Shown piece by piece: positions 6,742 to 14,594 of a DNA stretch of 64,000 nt. The stretch is from Hymenobacter daecheongensis DSM 21074 (GTDB lineage Bacteria; Bacteroidota; Bacteroidia; Cytophagales; Hymenobacteraceae), in the NCBI RefSeq assembly GCF_900141805.1, contig NZ_FQYN01000008.1:175393-239392 (forward strand). The letters run 5' to 3'. The notes under the pieces are model-generated. The model made no database searches. It saw only the letters and a list, made by a program, of their open reading frames with translations, and was not told the origin of the DNA. A program made the translations under genes and the position numbers. Each line of letters begins with the position of its first letter. Position 1 is the first letter of the stretch.

Positions 6742-8988
6742 CTACTCCGGCGCCGTATTCGTATCGGCCGGGCGCTTTTTGTTGATGGAAATCAGCAGGG
6801 CCACGAACACCATGCGCGGGGCCGAAGGCTCCACGGCTACGCGGGCAAACTGGCCGCTGTCGTCGCGGGTGGTGCCGTAGCGGTAGCCGAACACGTTCGG
6901 GCGGCCCAGCACGTTGGAGCAGCTTACGTGCACGATGGTGAAGTTTTGCCACAGCTTGGTCACGTAGCTGGCGTTCAGGCTGAAATCCTGGAAGCTGGGC
7001 AGGCGGCCGGCGTTATAGCCGGTCCGGTCGTTGGGGTTGTAGTAGGCGCGGGGGCTGTTGTAGGTGTAGGTGGCCCCCACCAGCGTGTGGAGTTTGCCCA
7101 CCCAGTACTTGCCCACCACGCTCAGGTTGTGGCGGGCGGCGAAGGTAGGCACGGCCGATACGGGGTCCTGGCGCTGCTGGCGGCGGGTGTCCAGAAAGCC
7201 GTAGCTGATCCAATAGTCGCCGTTCTTGATGGTTTTCTTGTCGCGCAGCAGCACGTCGAGGCCGCGGGCGTAGCCGGTGCCGGTGCTGCGGTAGGTGGCC
7301 GGGTCGGGGGGCGTGAGGAAGCTGAAGGGCGGGCTTTGGTCGTAGCGCACCAGATGGGCGTAGGCTTTCGAGTAGGCCTCCACGCGCAGGGTGCGGTTCT
7401 GATGGGTGCGCAGGTAGGTGAGCTGCCAGTGCCGGGCCTGCTCGAAGCGCAACTGCCGGGGCCGGGCGGCTCCGCGCAGCAGGTCGTTGGCGGGAGTCTG
7501 GTAGAAGTAGCCCCAGGCCCCGGAAAGCTGGGTTTTCTCGTTCAGCTGGTAGGCCAGGGCCACCCGGGGCGCGGCATTCCAGCGGCTCAGGATGCCGGAG
7601 TACTCGGCCCGGGCCCCTACCCTTCCCACCAGCTTGTTGCTCAGGGTAAAGTTGGTTTCGGCGAAGCCCGCGGCCCGGCGCTCATCAAACCCAAAGAGCA
7701 TGTCGCGGGGCCCGGCCTGGAAGCGCTGCTGGTCGCGCTGCACCAAGCCTTCGAGGCCCACTTTCAGGTTCCAGTAGGCGCTGGCCGAGTCGTTGGTGAG
7801 CACCAGCCGGCCCACCAGGGAGTGCTCCAGCTCGCGCCCGGCCTGCTGGCTTTCGGCCCCCGTGCCGGCATCGCGCAGGCTGATGCGCTGGCTCTGCTGG
7901 TCGCGGGTAGCGGCCAGGCCCGTCTGGACGGACCAGCCGCGGGTGAGGACGTTGCGGAAGGTGGCGTTCAGGTAGGTGTTGTCGGACTGCAGGCCGGCGG
8001 GGCGGCCCCCGGCCCAGTCGGCGTCGGGCAGACGCACGCCCATGTTCTGCTTCGTAAACTGCCCGTACACCTTGGCCATGCCCAGCTCGCCTACTTTATG
8101 GCGCAGCGCCACCGAGCCGCCCCCCGACTCGAAGGCCGTCAGCATCTGCTGGGGCACCAGCCCGAAGTAGGGACGCATGTTCATGTAGTCGCCGCTCACC
8201 GCCACCGACGACCGCTCGGCCCGGTGCTGGTGCGAGAGGCTCAGCCCGCCCAGCGAGAAGAGCGAGATGCCGGTCTGCGTTTCCGGGGCCAGGTCTTCGG
8301 TAGTGAGCGCCACCACCGCCGACAGCGCCTGCCCGTACTCGGCCGAGTAGCCGCCGGTGCTGAAGGCCATGCCCTTGAAGAGCTGGGGCGAAAACCGCCC
8401 CCGGGCCGGCACGCCGCCCAGGCTGGCATTGTAGGGGCTTTGCAGCAACATCCCATCCAAATACTGCTTGGTTTCGCCGGCGGCCCCGCCGCGCACAAAC
8501 AGCTTGCCTTCCTCCCCGTTGCGGGTGGTGCCGGGCATGGTGTTGAAGGCCCCGGCTACGTCGGCGCTGGCCCCGGCGGTGGTATACACGTCGCGGGCCG
8601 TAAACAGGGTGCTGCGCCGGGTTTCGCCAGCCTCGAAGGTGCCCGAGGTAATCACCACGTCGCCGAGCTGGTTGCGCACTTCCTTCAAAGCAAAGGTGAA
8701 GGTCTGGGCTTTGCCATCAAGCGTCACGGCCCGCTCCTGGGGCAGGTAGCCCAGTGTAGTGACCACCAGCGGCAGGGTGCCCGTGGCGCGGGTGCGGAAG
8801 CGGAAGCGGCCCACGGAGTCGGTGCTGGTGCCGTCGAAGGTGGTTTTCAGAAACACGTTTACGCCCGGCAGCGGGTGGCCGGCGGCGTCGCGCACGGTGC
8901 CGCTGAGGGTGGTGGCGGGCGTCTGGGCGGCCAGGGGCCGGGCCAACAGGGTCAGCAGAACAAGCAGCGGGAGGAACAGGCGTTTCAT
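6742..8988 (-). CDS. TonB-dependent receptor with carboxypeptidase-like regulatory domain
   Basis: The 748-residue outer-membrane protein has a signal peptide (MKRLFLPLLVLLTLLARPLAAQ). A CarboxypepD_reg-like domain follows (about residues 25-105: TLSGTVRDAAGHPLPGVNV to VRNQLGDVV). Then come the plug (about 115-225, with NTMPGTTRN, LFVRGGAAGETKQYLDG and ALSAVVALTTED) and a beta-barrel to the C terminus. Such receptors import ligands using ExbBD-TonB energy; the ligand is unknown. No SusD partner is adjacent, so it is not a typical SusC/D pair. Its upstream region carries the 47-bp element shared with the TPR-like gene. It lies downstream of no other gene and its stop codon touches the MITE-like element at 6739. 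Confidence 0.9.
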   Translation of the reverse strand: MKRLFLPLLVLLTLLARPLAAQTPATTLSGTVRDAAGHPLPGVNVFLKTTFDGTSTDSVGRFRFRTRATGTLPLVVTTLGYLPQERAVTLDGKAQTFTFALKEVRNQLGDVVITSGTFEAGETRRSTLFTARDVYTTAGASADVAGAFNTMPGTTRNGEEGKLFVRGGAAGETKQYLDGMLLQSPYNASLGGVPARGRFSPQLFKGMAFSTGGYSAEYGQALSAVVALTTEDLAPETQTGISLFSLGGLSLSHQHRAERSSVAVSGDYMNMRPYFGLVPQQMLTAFESGGGSVALRHKVGELGMAKVYGQFTKQNMGVRLPDADWAGGRPAGLQSDNTYLNATFRNVLTRGWSVQTGLAATRDQQSQRISLRDAGTGAESQQAGRELEHSLVGRLVLTNDSASAYWNLKVGLEGLVQRDQQRFQAGPRDMLFGFDERRAAGFAETNFTLSNKLVGRVGARAEYSGILSRWNAAPRVALAYQLNEKTQLSGAWGYFYQTPANDLLRGAARPRQLRFEQARHWQLTYLRTHQNRTLRVEAYSKAYAHLVRYDQSPPFSFLTPPDPATYRSTGTGYARGLDVLLRDKKTIKNGDYWISYGFLDTRRQQRQDPVSAVPTFAARHNLSVVGKYWVGKLHTLVGATYTYNSPRAYYNPNDRTGYNAGRLPSFQDFSLNASYVTKLWQNFTIVHVSCSNVLGRPNVFGYRYGTTRDDSGQFARVAVEPSAPRMVFVALLISINKKRPADTNTAPE

Positions 8989-9038
8989 GGGCAGCGCGGT
9001 GAAGTGATGCCCAAAGGTGAAGCGCGGCCGGGGCCGGG

Positions 9039-9085
9039 GAAACTAAAGGTTGCCGAAGCGTCGGATGAGGGGGATGAAGCGCAGC
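9039..9085 (-). promoter_or_regulatory. 47-bp upstream element, copy 2 (before the TonB-dependent receptor)
   Basis: Minus-strand sequence GCTGCGCTTCATCC ... ATCCGACGCTTCGGCAAC ... AGTTTC. It differs from the copy at 6444-6490 at seven positions and ends 50 bases before ATG 8988. Confidence 0.45.
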
Positions 9086-9138
9086 GCCGGCCCCTTTCCT
9101 AAGCTGCTGTTTGCGTTGATTTTTCAGGCCGTTGAACC

Positions 9139-9225
9139 GTGTAGAGACGCATACTTGCGTCTCGTCGGCCGCGCCGGCCCAACGATTGCCGTTCAACGAC
9201 GAGACGCAAGTATGCGTCTCTACAC
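9139..9225. repeat. Inverted repeat with 29-bp arms containing GAGACGCAtactTGCGTCTC
   Basis: The left arm 9139-9167 and right arm 9197-9225 are perfect complements. Each arm itself contains the palindrome GAGACGCA-TACT-TGCGTCTC or its complement, so the element can form one long or two short hairpins. The bases outside the arms continue to pair with mismatches. Confidence 0.7.
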
Positions 9226-9301
9226 CGTTCTGACTACTCTTTCATTGACCCCAAACGGCTTCTTAGCTAAAGACCAGCCCCGCCACCCTCTGAACCCAAC
9301 C

Positions 9302-9490
9302 GGTTGTCCGGCGGACCCAACCCGCTGTCCTCGGAGGACAACCAGTTGTCCGGCGGACCCAACCCGTTGTCCTCCGAGGACAACCAGGTGTCCGGCGAAC
9401 CCAACCGGGTGTCCTCCGAGGACAACCAGGTATCCGGCGAACCCAACCGGTTGTCCTGGGAGGACACCCGGTTGGCTTGGCAGCACAACG
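9302..9490. repeat. Tandem array of 21-bp near-palindromes alternating between two subtypes
   Basis: Eight consecutive 21-bp units (9302-9469) are followed by one decayed unit. Most end in CAACC. Odd units have a TCCGGCGGAC or TCCGGCGAAC core; even units have TCCTCCGAGGAC or a close variant. Most units resemble GGTTGTCC-core-GGACAACC, a near-perfect dyad. There are no unique spacers, so it is not CRISPR. It could be a protein-binding array or a structured nucleic acid. Confidence 0.7.
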
Positions 9491-9521
9491 GCCCCACCCG
9501 GTAGTACCGGGTGGGGCCGTT
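9487..9521. terminator. Hairpin with 17-bp arms after the 162-residue protein gene
   Basis: Arms AACGGCCCCACCCGGTA (9487-9503) and its complement (9505-9521) are separated by one base. It lies 20 bases past the minus-strand stop at 9542. No T run follows on that strand, so termination is likely but not certain. Confidence 0.5.
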
Positions 9522-9541
9522 GGCGGTGAAGCAGTGCCAGT

Positions 9542-10030
9542 TCAGACGCCGGGCGCGGGCTTGGCGGGAACCACTTTGAGCTTGCCTTGGCCGGCGAAGC
9601 GTTTTTTCAGCTCATCGTAGGCGGCCTGGGCCCCAGGGATGTTGGCTTTGGCCGCACTCTGAATGTTGCGGTAGACCACCAGGGCGTCGGTGTAGCCTTC
9701 GCCCCCGGTTTGCATCTGGGTACTTTCCACATCCGCCACCAGCTGAAGCAGGGGGCGCAGGATGGCATCCAGGTCGGCGGTAGCCTTCACGTCTTCTTTC
9801 AGCGCCTCAAAGTCGATAAAGGAGGGCACAAAGCCCGGCGTGGCGGTGCCGTACTCTTCAATCTGCTCCATGAAGGCGACGGACCGGTCGCCCATCTTCA
9901 CGATGCTCTGCCGCTGCTCGGGCGTGAGCGGATACATATAGGGATTCAGCTCCTGGCGGATGAGCAGCAGCGCGTCGGCTACTTTCTGCTGGACGGCGGC
10001 CGGGATGACAACGGCAATACGGTTGGTCAT
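9542..10030 (-). CDS. Conserved hypothetical protein, 162 aa
   Basis: The product starts MTNRIAVVIPAAVQQKVADA and is mostly alpha-helical and soluble. There is no signal peptide and no membrane segment. A helical motif LLLIRQELNPYMYPLTPEQ is followed by GDRSVAFMEQIEEYG, and the C terminus is basic (ELKKRFAGQGKLKVV). Proteins of this look occur in other Bacteroidota as uncharacterised proteins; no enzyme motif is visible. The frame is open further upstream to 10225, but the extra part is low-complexity and the ATG at 10030 precedes the start of the ordered part. It is cytoplasmic by inference. Confidence 0.65.
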   Translation of the reverse strand: MTNRIAVVIPAAVQQKVADALLLIRQELNPYMYPLTPEQRQSIVKMGDRSVAFMEQIEEYGTATPGFVPSFIDFEALKEDVKATADLDAILRPLLQLVADVESTQMQTGGEGYTDALVVYRNIQSAAKANIPGAQAAYDELKKRFAGQGKLKVVPAKPAPGV

Positions 10031-10229
10031 AAAAAAGGAAGAAGGTGGAAAAAAAGTAAAAAGCGATAAGCGCACTTCACCTCGTTCGGTGTGCCTGAAC
10101 AGGGCGTAATAGAGAAGCAGTAGCGTGTGCGGAAAGATGGGGTAAATAGTTGAGTAACCCACCATGTGAGTGCTGGCACCTTCCGGCGCGCGGCGACCTC
10201 GCTCGCGGCAAAATCCTCCCAACATCCGC

Positions 10230-10237
10230 CATCTTTG
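10230..10237 (+). promoter_or_regulatory. Candidate -7 box CATCTTTG before the acetyltransferase
   Basis: It differs from TAnnTTTG at the first base and lies 21 bases before ATG 10259, the usual distance in this genome. This supports that start over upstream in-frame codons. Confidence 0.4.
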
Positions 10238-10258
10238 CGCCCCCTTCCCCCCTCTCCT

Positions 10259-10711
10259 ATGTCGCCCCTCACCTGGACCACCAAACCCTTTTCTGCCCTC
10301 ACCCTCCCCGAGCTATATGCGCTACTGCAGCTGCGCTCCGAGGTATTTGTGGTGGAGCAGACCTGCGCCTTTCAGGATATTGACGGCCAGGACCAGGCCG
10401 CCTATCATCTGCTGGGCCACACCGAAAGCGGCGAGCTGGCCGCCTACGCGCGCCTGTTTGCGGCCGGCATCAGCTACCCCGAGGCCAGTATCGGGCGGGT
10501 GGCGGTGAGCCCGCGGTATCGGCGCTACGGGCTGGGGCGGGCGCTGCTACGCGAGGCCATAGGGGCCACGGAATCCCTGTTCGGGCCGCAGCCCATCCAG
10601 ATTGGCGCGCAGCTGTATCTGAAGGATTTCTATGAGAGCTTCGGCTTCCGGCAGCAGGGAGAAATGTATCTGGAAGACGATATTGAGCACATTCACATGC
10701 TGCGCGACTGA
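10259..10711 (+). CDS. GNAT family N-acetyltransferase, ElaA-like
   Basis: The 150-residue product has the ElaA layout: LYALLQLRSEVFVVEQTCAFQDIDGQD near the N terminus, IGRVAVSPRYRRYGLGRALL as the acetyl-CoA pyrophosphate loop (R/Q-x-x-G-x-A form, about residue 80-99), and AQLYLKDFYESFGF near the end. It transfers an acetyl group from acetyl-CoA to an amine substrate that cannot be named. The length matches the family. A start at 10166 is possible but would precede the -7-like box. It converges with the histidine kinase gene across a hairpin at 10744-10843. Confidence 0.85.
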   Translation: MSPLTWTTKPFSALTLPELYALLQLRSEVFVVEQTCAFQDIDGQDQAAYHLLGHTESGELAAYARLFAAGISYPEASIGRVAVSPRYRRYGLGRALLREAIGATESLFGPQPIQIGAQLYLKDFYESFGFRQQGEMYLEDDIEHIHMLRD

Positions 10712-10743
10712 GTGGTTTGCGGGCTGATGCACATCAAAGCGTC

Positions 10744-10843
10744 TGTCATCCTGAGCTTGCGAAGGACCTTATGGGATGAGAACGGTGCTCGTAACGACGA
10801 CTTGCTCAAGCCTGATAAGGTCCTTCGCAGGCTCAGGATGACA
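10744..10843. repeat. GTCATCCTGAGC-family hairpin, 29-bp arms
   Basis: The left arm 10744-10772 (TGTCATCCTGAGC to GACCTTAT) and right arm 10815-10843 pair almost perfectly around a 42-base loop. It lies between convergent genes and may act as a terminator for both. Other copies are at 42898-43040, 57724-57883 and 59058-59160. Confidence 0.75.
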
Positions 10844-10874
10844 GCCGCTTTGGTACGCATTAGCCCCCAACCCC

Positions 10875-12833
10875 CTACCCCGGCAGCGTGATGATGAACT
10901 CCGTGCCCTGGCCTTCGGCTGAAACCACCTGCAGCGTGCCGCCGTGGCCGGTGCTGATGATGTCGTGGCTGAGCGACAGGCCCAGGCCGGTGCCTTCGCC
11001 CACGGGCTTGGTGGTGAAAAAGGGCTGGAAGATCTTCTGCCGCACGTTCTCCGGAATGCCGCTGCCATTGTCGCGCACCCGGATTTCGATGCCGGCCGGC
11101 AGCCGCCGGGTCGTCACGGTCACTTCGGGGCGGTAGCGAGGGCCGGGGCTCAGCAGCTGGTGCTGGCGCACGGCGTAGAAGGCGTTGGTGCACAGGTTCA
11201 GCAGCACCCGGCCCAGGTCCAGGGCAATGACGGATACCAGCGGCAGGTCGGGGTCGAGATTGGCGGTGAGCGTGGCGCTGAACTCGGGGTGTCGGTGGCG
11301 GGTGCCCTGGTAGGCCAGGCGCAGGTTTTCGCCGGCCAGCGCGTTCAGGTTGGTCAGCTCGCGCGGGCCGCTGCCGGTGCGGGCGTGCTCCAGCATTCCT
11401 TTGATGATGGCCGTGGCCCGCTGCCCGTGCTGGCTGATGTTGGCCAGATTCTGCTTCAGCCCGTCCAGAATCTCGCGCTCCAGCCGCCCGTCGCGGGCCA
11501 GGCGCTGGGCCCCGTTTATCTCGTCTACCAGGTCGGTGCTCACCTCCGCGAATTTCTTCACGAAGCCCAGCGGATTTTGCAGCTCGTGGGCCACGCCGGC
11601 CGTCAGCTCGCCCAGAAAGGCCATTTTCTCGCGCTGCACCAGCTGGTCCTGGGCCGTTTTCAGCTCGGCCAGCGAAGCCTGCAGGGCGCGGTTGGCCCGC
11701 TGCTGCTGCAGGTGGTTGCGCACCAGCAGCCCCACAAACACCAGCAGCACCACCAGCCCGGCCAGCACCCCATACAGGCGGTAGCGGGCCTTTAGGGCCT
11801 GCTGGTCGGCGGCGGCCAGCTGGGCGCGCTGCCGCTCGGTGTAGTTGATGCTTTGCACGCGCATCACTTTCTCCTGCCCAAACAGCGTGTCCTTCATGGC
11901 CAGCATCAGGCTCTGGTACTTAAAAGCACTATCGATGGGGCCGCGGGCCTTAAAGTCCTGGGTTAGCAGCGTGCTGGCATTGAGCACGCCCCTAAGAAAG
12001 CCGTTGGCCTGCGCGGCCCGGCAGCCCAGGCGGGCGTAGTAAATGCTCGAATCGGGCTGGCCCTGCTGCTGGTAGAGCGTGGCCAGCCCCACGTAGGAAA
12101 AATTGCTGCTGCGCAAATGATGCATCCGCGCCGACTCGCTGATGCTGCGCCGGTAGTAGCGCAGGGCCTGCGGAATGTTGCCGCGCTTGCGGGCCACGTT
12201 GCCCAGCCCATACAGAATGTAGTTGGTGGGCGACTGAATGCGCCGGGCCAGCGCGTAGGCCTGCTCCTGAAAATGGGCGGCCGAGTCGGTTTCGTTGTAG
12301 AGGTCGTAGGCCAGGCCGATGTTGCTCAGGTCGATGACCACGCGGTTATTATCGCGCAGCTGCTGGCCCAGGCGCAGGGCCTGAAAGTAGTACGCGAGGC
12401 CCTGCCGCCGGTCGCGCAGATACACGTAGATAATGCCGATGCTGCGCAGATTCTGGGCCTGCATCGAGCGGTCGTGAGTGGCGCGGGCCAGCCGCAACGA
12501 CTCCTGAAACAGCTCCAGGGCGCGGGCCAGGTTGCTTTCGCGCAGGGCCGCGCCCTGCCGGTTCAGCGCCGCGCACTCGCCGTGCCGGTAGCCGATGCGC
12601 CGGGCCAGGGTCAGCCCGCGCTGGGCATAGGCCTCGGCCGAATCGGTGCGCAACGCCCAGTATTGGTCACTCATCTTGCAGAGCAGCAGCACGCGGCTGG
12701 TGTCGGGCTGGGGCTGGTGCAGCTGCTGGCGCAGCATATCGAGGGTCGGGCTTTGGGCCCGCCCGGCAGGGGCAGCGAGGCCGAAGCTCAGAAATAACAG
12801 CCCAAAGAGGCAGGCGGAAAACCGGAAAAGCAT
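10875..12833 (-). CDS. TPR-containing membrane histidine kinase
   Basis: The 652-residue product has a signal peptide (residues 1-27, ending AGRAQ). Five or so TPR-like helical pairs follow (about 70-300), then a coiled stretch, a membrane helix at 353-373 and a linker coiled coil. The kinase core has an H box at 407-420 (ELTAGVAHELQNPLGF, His 416), LLNLCTNAFYAV (N box), DNGSGIP (G1) and TTKPVGEGTGLGLSLSHDI (F/G2). The periplasmic TPR sensor plus cytoplasmic kinase layout is common in Bacteroidota. No response regulator is adjacent. The ORF continues upstream to 12905, but ATG 12833 starts the signal peptide. Confidence 0.85.
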   Translation of the reverse strand: MLFRFSACLFGLLFLSFGLAAPAGRAQSPTLDMLRQQLHQPQPDTSRVLLLCKMSDQYWALRTDSAEAYAQRGLTLARRIGYRHGECAALNRQGAALRESNLARALELFQESLRLARATHDRSMQAQNLRSIGIIYVYLRDRRQGLAYYFQALRLGQQLRDNNRVVIDLSNIGLAYDLYNETDSAAHFQEQAYALARRIQSPTNYILYGLGNVARKRGNIPQALRYYRRSISESARMHHLRSSNFSYVGLATLYQQQGQPDSSIYYARLGCRAAQANGFLRGVLNASTLLTQDFKARGPIDSAFKYQSLMLAMKDTLFGQEKVMRVQSINYTERQRAQLAAADQQALKARYRLYGVLAGLVVLLVFVGLLVRNHLQQQRANRALQASLAELKTAQDQLVQREKMAFLGELTAGVAHELQNPLGFVKKFAEVSTDLVDEINGAQRLARDGRLEREILDGLKQNLANISQHGQRATAIIKGMLEHARTGSGPRELTNLNALAGENLRLAYQGTRHRHPEFSATLTANLDPDLPLVSVIALDLGRVLLNLCTNAFYAVRQHQLLSPGPRYRPEVTVTTRRLPAGIEIRVRDNGSGIPENVRQKIFQPFFTTKPVGEGTGLGLSLSHDIISTGHGGTLQVVSAEGQGTEFIITLPG

Positions 12834-13053
12834 GAAACAGGTGTGGTGAGCAGCGCGGCAACCTGACCACCAAACCCTTATCGGGAGAATTTCGCGGCCG
12901 GGCACATTGCGGCCGTGAATATCCTGCGAATTCGTTTAAGTTCGGCTATGGCCCGCCGCCGCCGTATCGGGCTGAGGATGAGAAAGGATAAAATAAACCC
13001 TATATAAGGCCTCCAGGCGGGATTCAACCGCCGCCCCTTGCCATAAAAAAAGC

Positions 13054-13097
13054 CCAAAGAAAAACCCCGCAGCCGGAGCCGCGGGGTTTTTCTTTGG
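13054..13097. terminator. Terminator of the short-chain dehydrogenase gene
   Basis: Perfect 17-bp arms CCAAAGAAAAACCCCGC (13054-13070) and complement (13081-13097) surround a 10-base loop. On the minus strand the hairpin is followed by a T-rich run. It lies 27 bases past the stop at 13124. Confidence 0.8.
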
Positions 13098-13123
13098 ATT
13101 GCCTGACTGCCGGGGCAAGTGGC

Positions 13124-14158
13124 TTACTTGCTTTTCGCCGCGCCGTTGTAGCCGTTCTGGGGCTTGCGTAGCAGGGCCGTGGCCACCGCCACGCCCGAGC
13201 CCACCAGCGCCACCGTGAGCAGCGGGTTCAGGGTGGCGGCGGTGTAGGCGCTGGTTTCGCGGGTGTGGCCGGGGTAGTTGCCACGCTCCTGCAGGGTGCC
13301 GGCGGCGTGGTCGAGGCCGTTTTCGCGGCGCGGCCGCGGTCGGCGGTCCGATTTTTCCTGCTTGGAAAACACGTTTTCCATGAACGAATCGAGCAAACGC
13401 GGGGCTAGGTGCGCCATGGCCACCATCATGCGGCCGCCGCCGCCCACCGTTATTTCGCGCTCGGGGTTTTCGGCGCAGTGCAGAATGGCGTTGGCCACGG
13501 TTTCGGGGGCGTAGGCGGGCGGGGCGTGCTGCGGCTCGCGGTCCATGTAGTTTTTGGCGTGCTGCGGGTAGGGCGTATCGATGGCGGCGGGCTTGATGAG
13601 CGTGACCGAAACCGGGGCCTCATCCATCTGCAGTTCCATGCGCAGGCCATCAGTAAAGCCCTTTACGGCGTGCTTGCTGGCGCTGTAGATGCTCTGCAGA
13701 ATGGCCGTGCTCTCCGACAGAATGCTGCCCACGTTGATGATGGCGCCGCCGCGCTTCTTGAGGTGCTTGGCCGCTTCCAAAGAGCCGTAAATCAGCCCCC
13801 ACACGTTGGTTTCAAACAGCTGGCGCATATCCTCAATCGGAATTTCTTCCAGCTTACCGTAGATGGAAACGCCGGCATCGTTCACCCACGTATCAAAATG
13901 GCCGAACTCCTGCACGGCCACCTGCGCAATGCGGCGCACATCGGCCTGCTCGCGCACATCGGCCACCACGTACACGGCCCGCCCGCCGGCCTGGTTTATT
14001 TCGGCGGCCAGCTGCTGCAGGGCCGCTTCGCTACGGGCGGCCAGCACCAGGCGGGCGCCGGCTTTGGCCGCCTGGCGGGCCGTTACGAGCCCAATGCCCG
14101 ACGAAGCGCCGGTGATGACCATTACCTGATCGGAGAGTTTTTTCAGTTTGACGCTCAT
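13124..14158 (-). CDS. Short-chain dehydrogenase/reductase with C-terminal membrane helix
   Basis: The 344-residue product has the SDR cofactor loop TGASSGIG (17-24), NDAG near 93-96 and the catalytic pair Tyr158-x3-Lys162 within YSASKHAVKGF, so it is a classical SDR using NAD(P)H. The substrate is unknown. After the core (to about residue 260) comes a basic linker (RRPRPRREN) and a final hydrophobic helix (NPLLTVALVGSGVAVATALL). This suggests anchoring to the membrane, an addition beyond the usual 250-residue fold. It is transcribed alone and ends at a strong terminator. Confidence 0.9.
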   Translation of the reverse strand: MSVKLKKLSDQVMVITGASSGIGLVTARQAAKAGARLVLAARSEAALQQLAAEINQAGGRAVYVVADVREQADVRRIAQVAVQEFGHFDTWVNDAGVSIYGKLEEIPIEDMRQLFETNVWGLIYGSLEAAKHLKKRGGAIINVGSILSESTAILQSIYSASKHAVKGFTDGLRMELQMDEAPVSVTLIKPAAIDTPYPQHAKNYMDREPQHAPPAYAPETVANAILHCAENPEREITVGGGGRMMVAMAHLAPRLLDSFMENVFSKQEKSDRRPRPRRENGLDHAAGTLQERGNYPGHTRETSAYTAATLNPLLTVALVGSGVAVATALLRKPQNGYNGAAKSK

Positions 14159-14594
14159 GATAATCGACTGGTTAGAAAGGTGAAACAGGATTTACAATGC
14201 GAATGCGCGGACCGGAAAACGCTCCACGAAACTCCTTAAACGGCTGCGCCTGCTTACGAGTTAGCGCACCCGAACAGCCGTAGCGCGGCCACAGATTTAT
14301 AGCTCGTCAGCCCAAGCGGCAGCACAGCCGCAGCGCGGCGGCAGGTTTGTAGTATCTGGATAGGTAGAACGCAAAAGCCGCGTAGCGGTGACAGAACCGC
14401 CCGAACGACTCTGTCACCGCTACGCGGCTTTGTTTCTTTCTACGATTGGTGTCTACAAACCTGTCGCCGCGCTGCGGCTGTTCCGCTACTAAAACGAGCA
14501 GAAAAATCTCCTTTACCGCGCTTCCCGGCGTAATTTTAAAACCTGCGGGCGGCCCGGCCGGTAAAGGACTGTCAGCTGATCCAAAACCGCCGCC
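14159..14594. other. 436-base divergent spacer dominated by a nested hairpin
   Basis: It separates the SDR (minus) and mqo (plus) genes. It contains the nested inverted repeat at 14324-14481, a diverged relative of its outer arm near 14270-14300, and TAATTTTA at 14531-14538 as a weak -7 candidate for mqo. No coding sequence was found. Confidence 0.6.
14324..14481. repeat. Nested double hairpin
   Basis: The outer arms, 29 bp, are 14324-14352 and 14453-14481 (ACAGCCGCAGCGCGGCGGC... with one mismatch). The inner arms, 22 bp and perfect, are 14374-14395 and 14410-14431 (AAAGCCGCGTAGCGGTGACA...). The inner and outer arms share the AGCCGC-GCG theme but are different sequences. Confidence 0.75.

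Larger units (their letters stand above)
8989..9541. other. 553-base gene-free region made almost entirely of inverted and tandem repeats
   Basis: It contains the 47-bp element, a 29-bp-arm inverted repeat (9139-9225), the 21-bp palindromic array (9302-9490) and a hairpin (9487-9521). Several frames are open across the array only because its unit length is a multiple of three. No convincing coding sequence was found. Confidence 0.7.

Noticed and set aside
6289..9102. Plus-strand open frame of 937 codons
   Set aside because: It is the antisense shadow of the TonB-dependent receptor. Its product is His/Gly/Val-rich low complexity, without domains, and starts inside another gene.
9302..9490. 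CRISPR array
   Set aside because: Units are contiguous, near-palindromic and have no unique spacers; no cas genes are present.
9050..9529. Open frame across the 21-bp array (PADPTRC/PPRTTRC repeats)
   Set aside because: Open only because the unit is a multiple of three bases; several other frames and the other strand are open too. No signal peptide or promoter.
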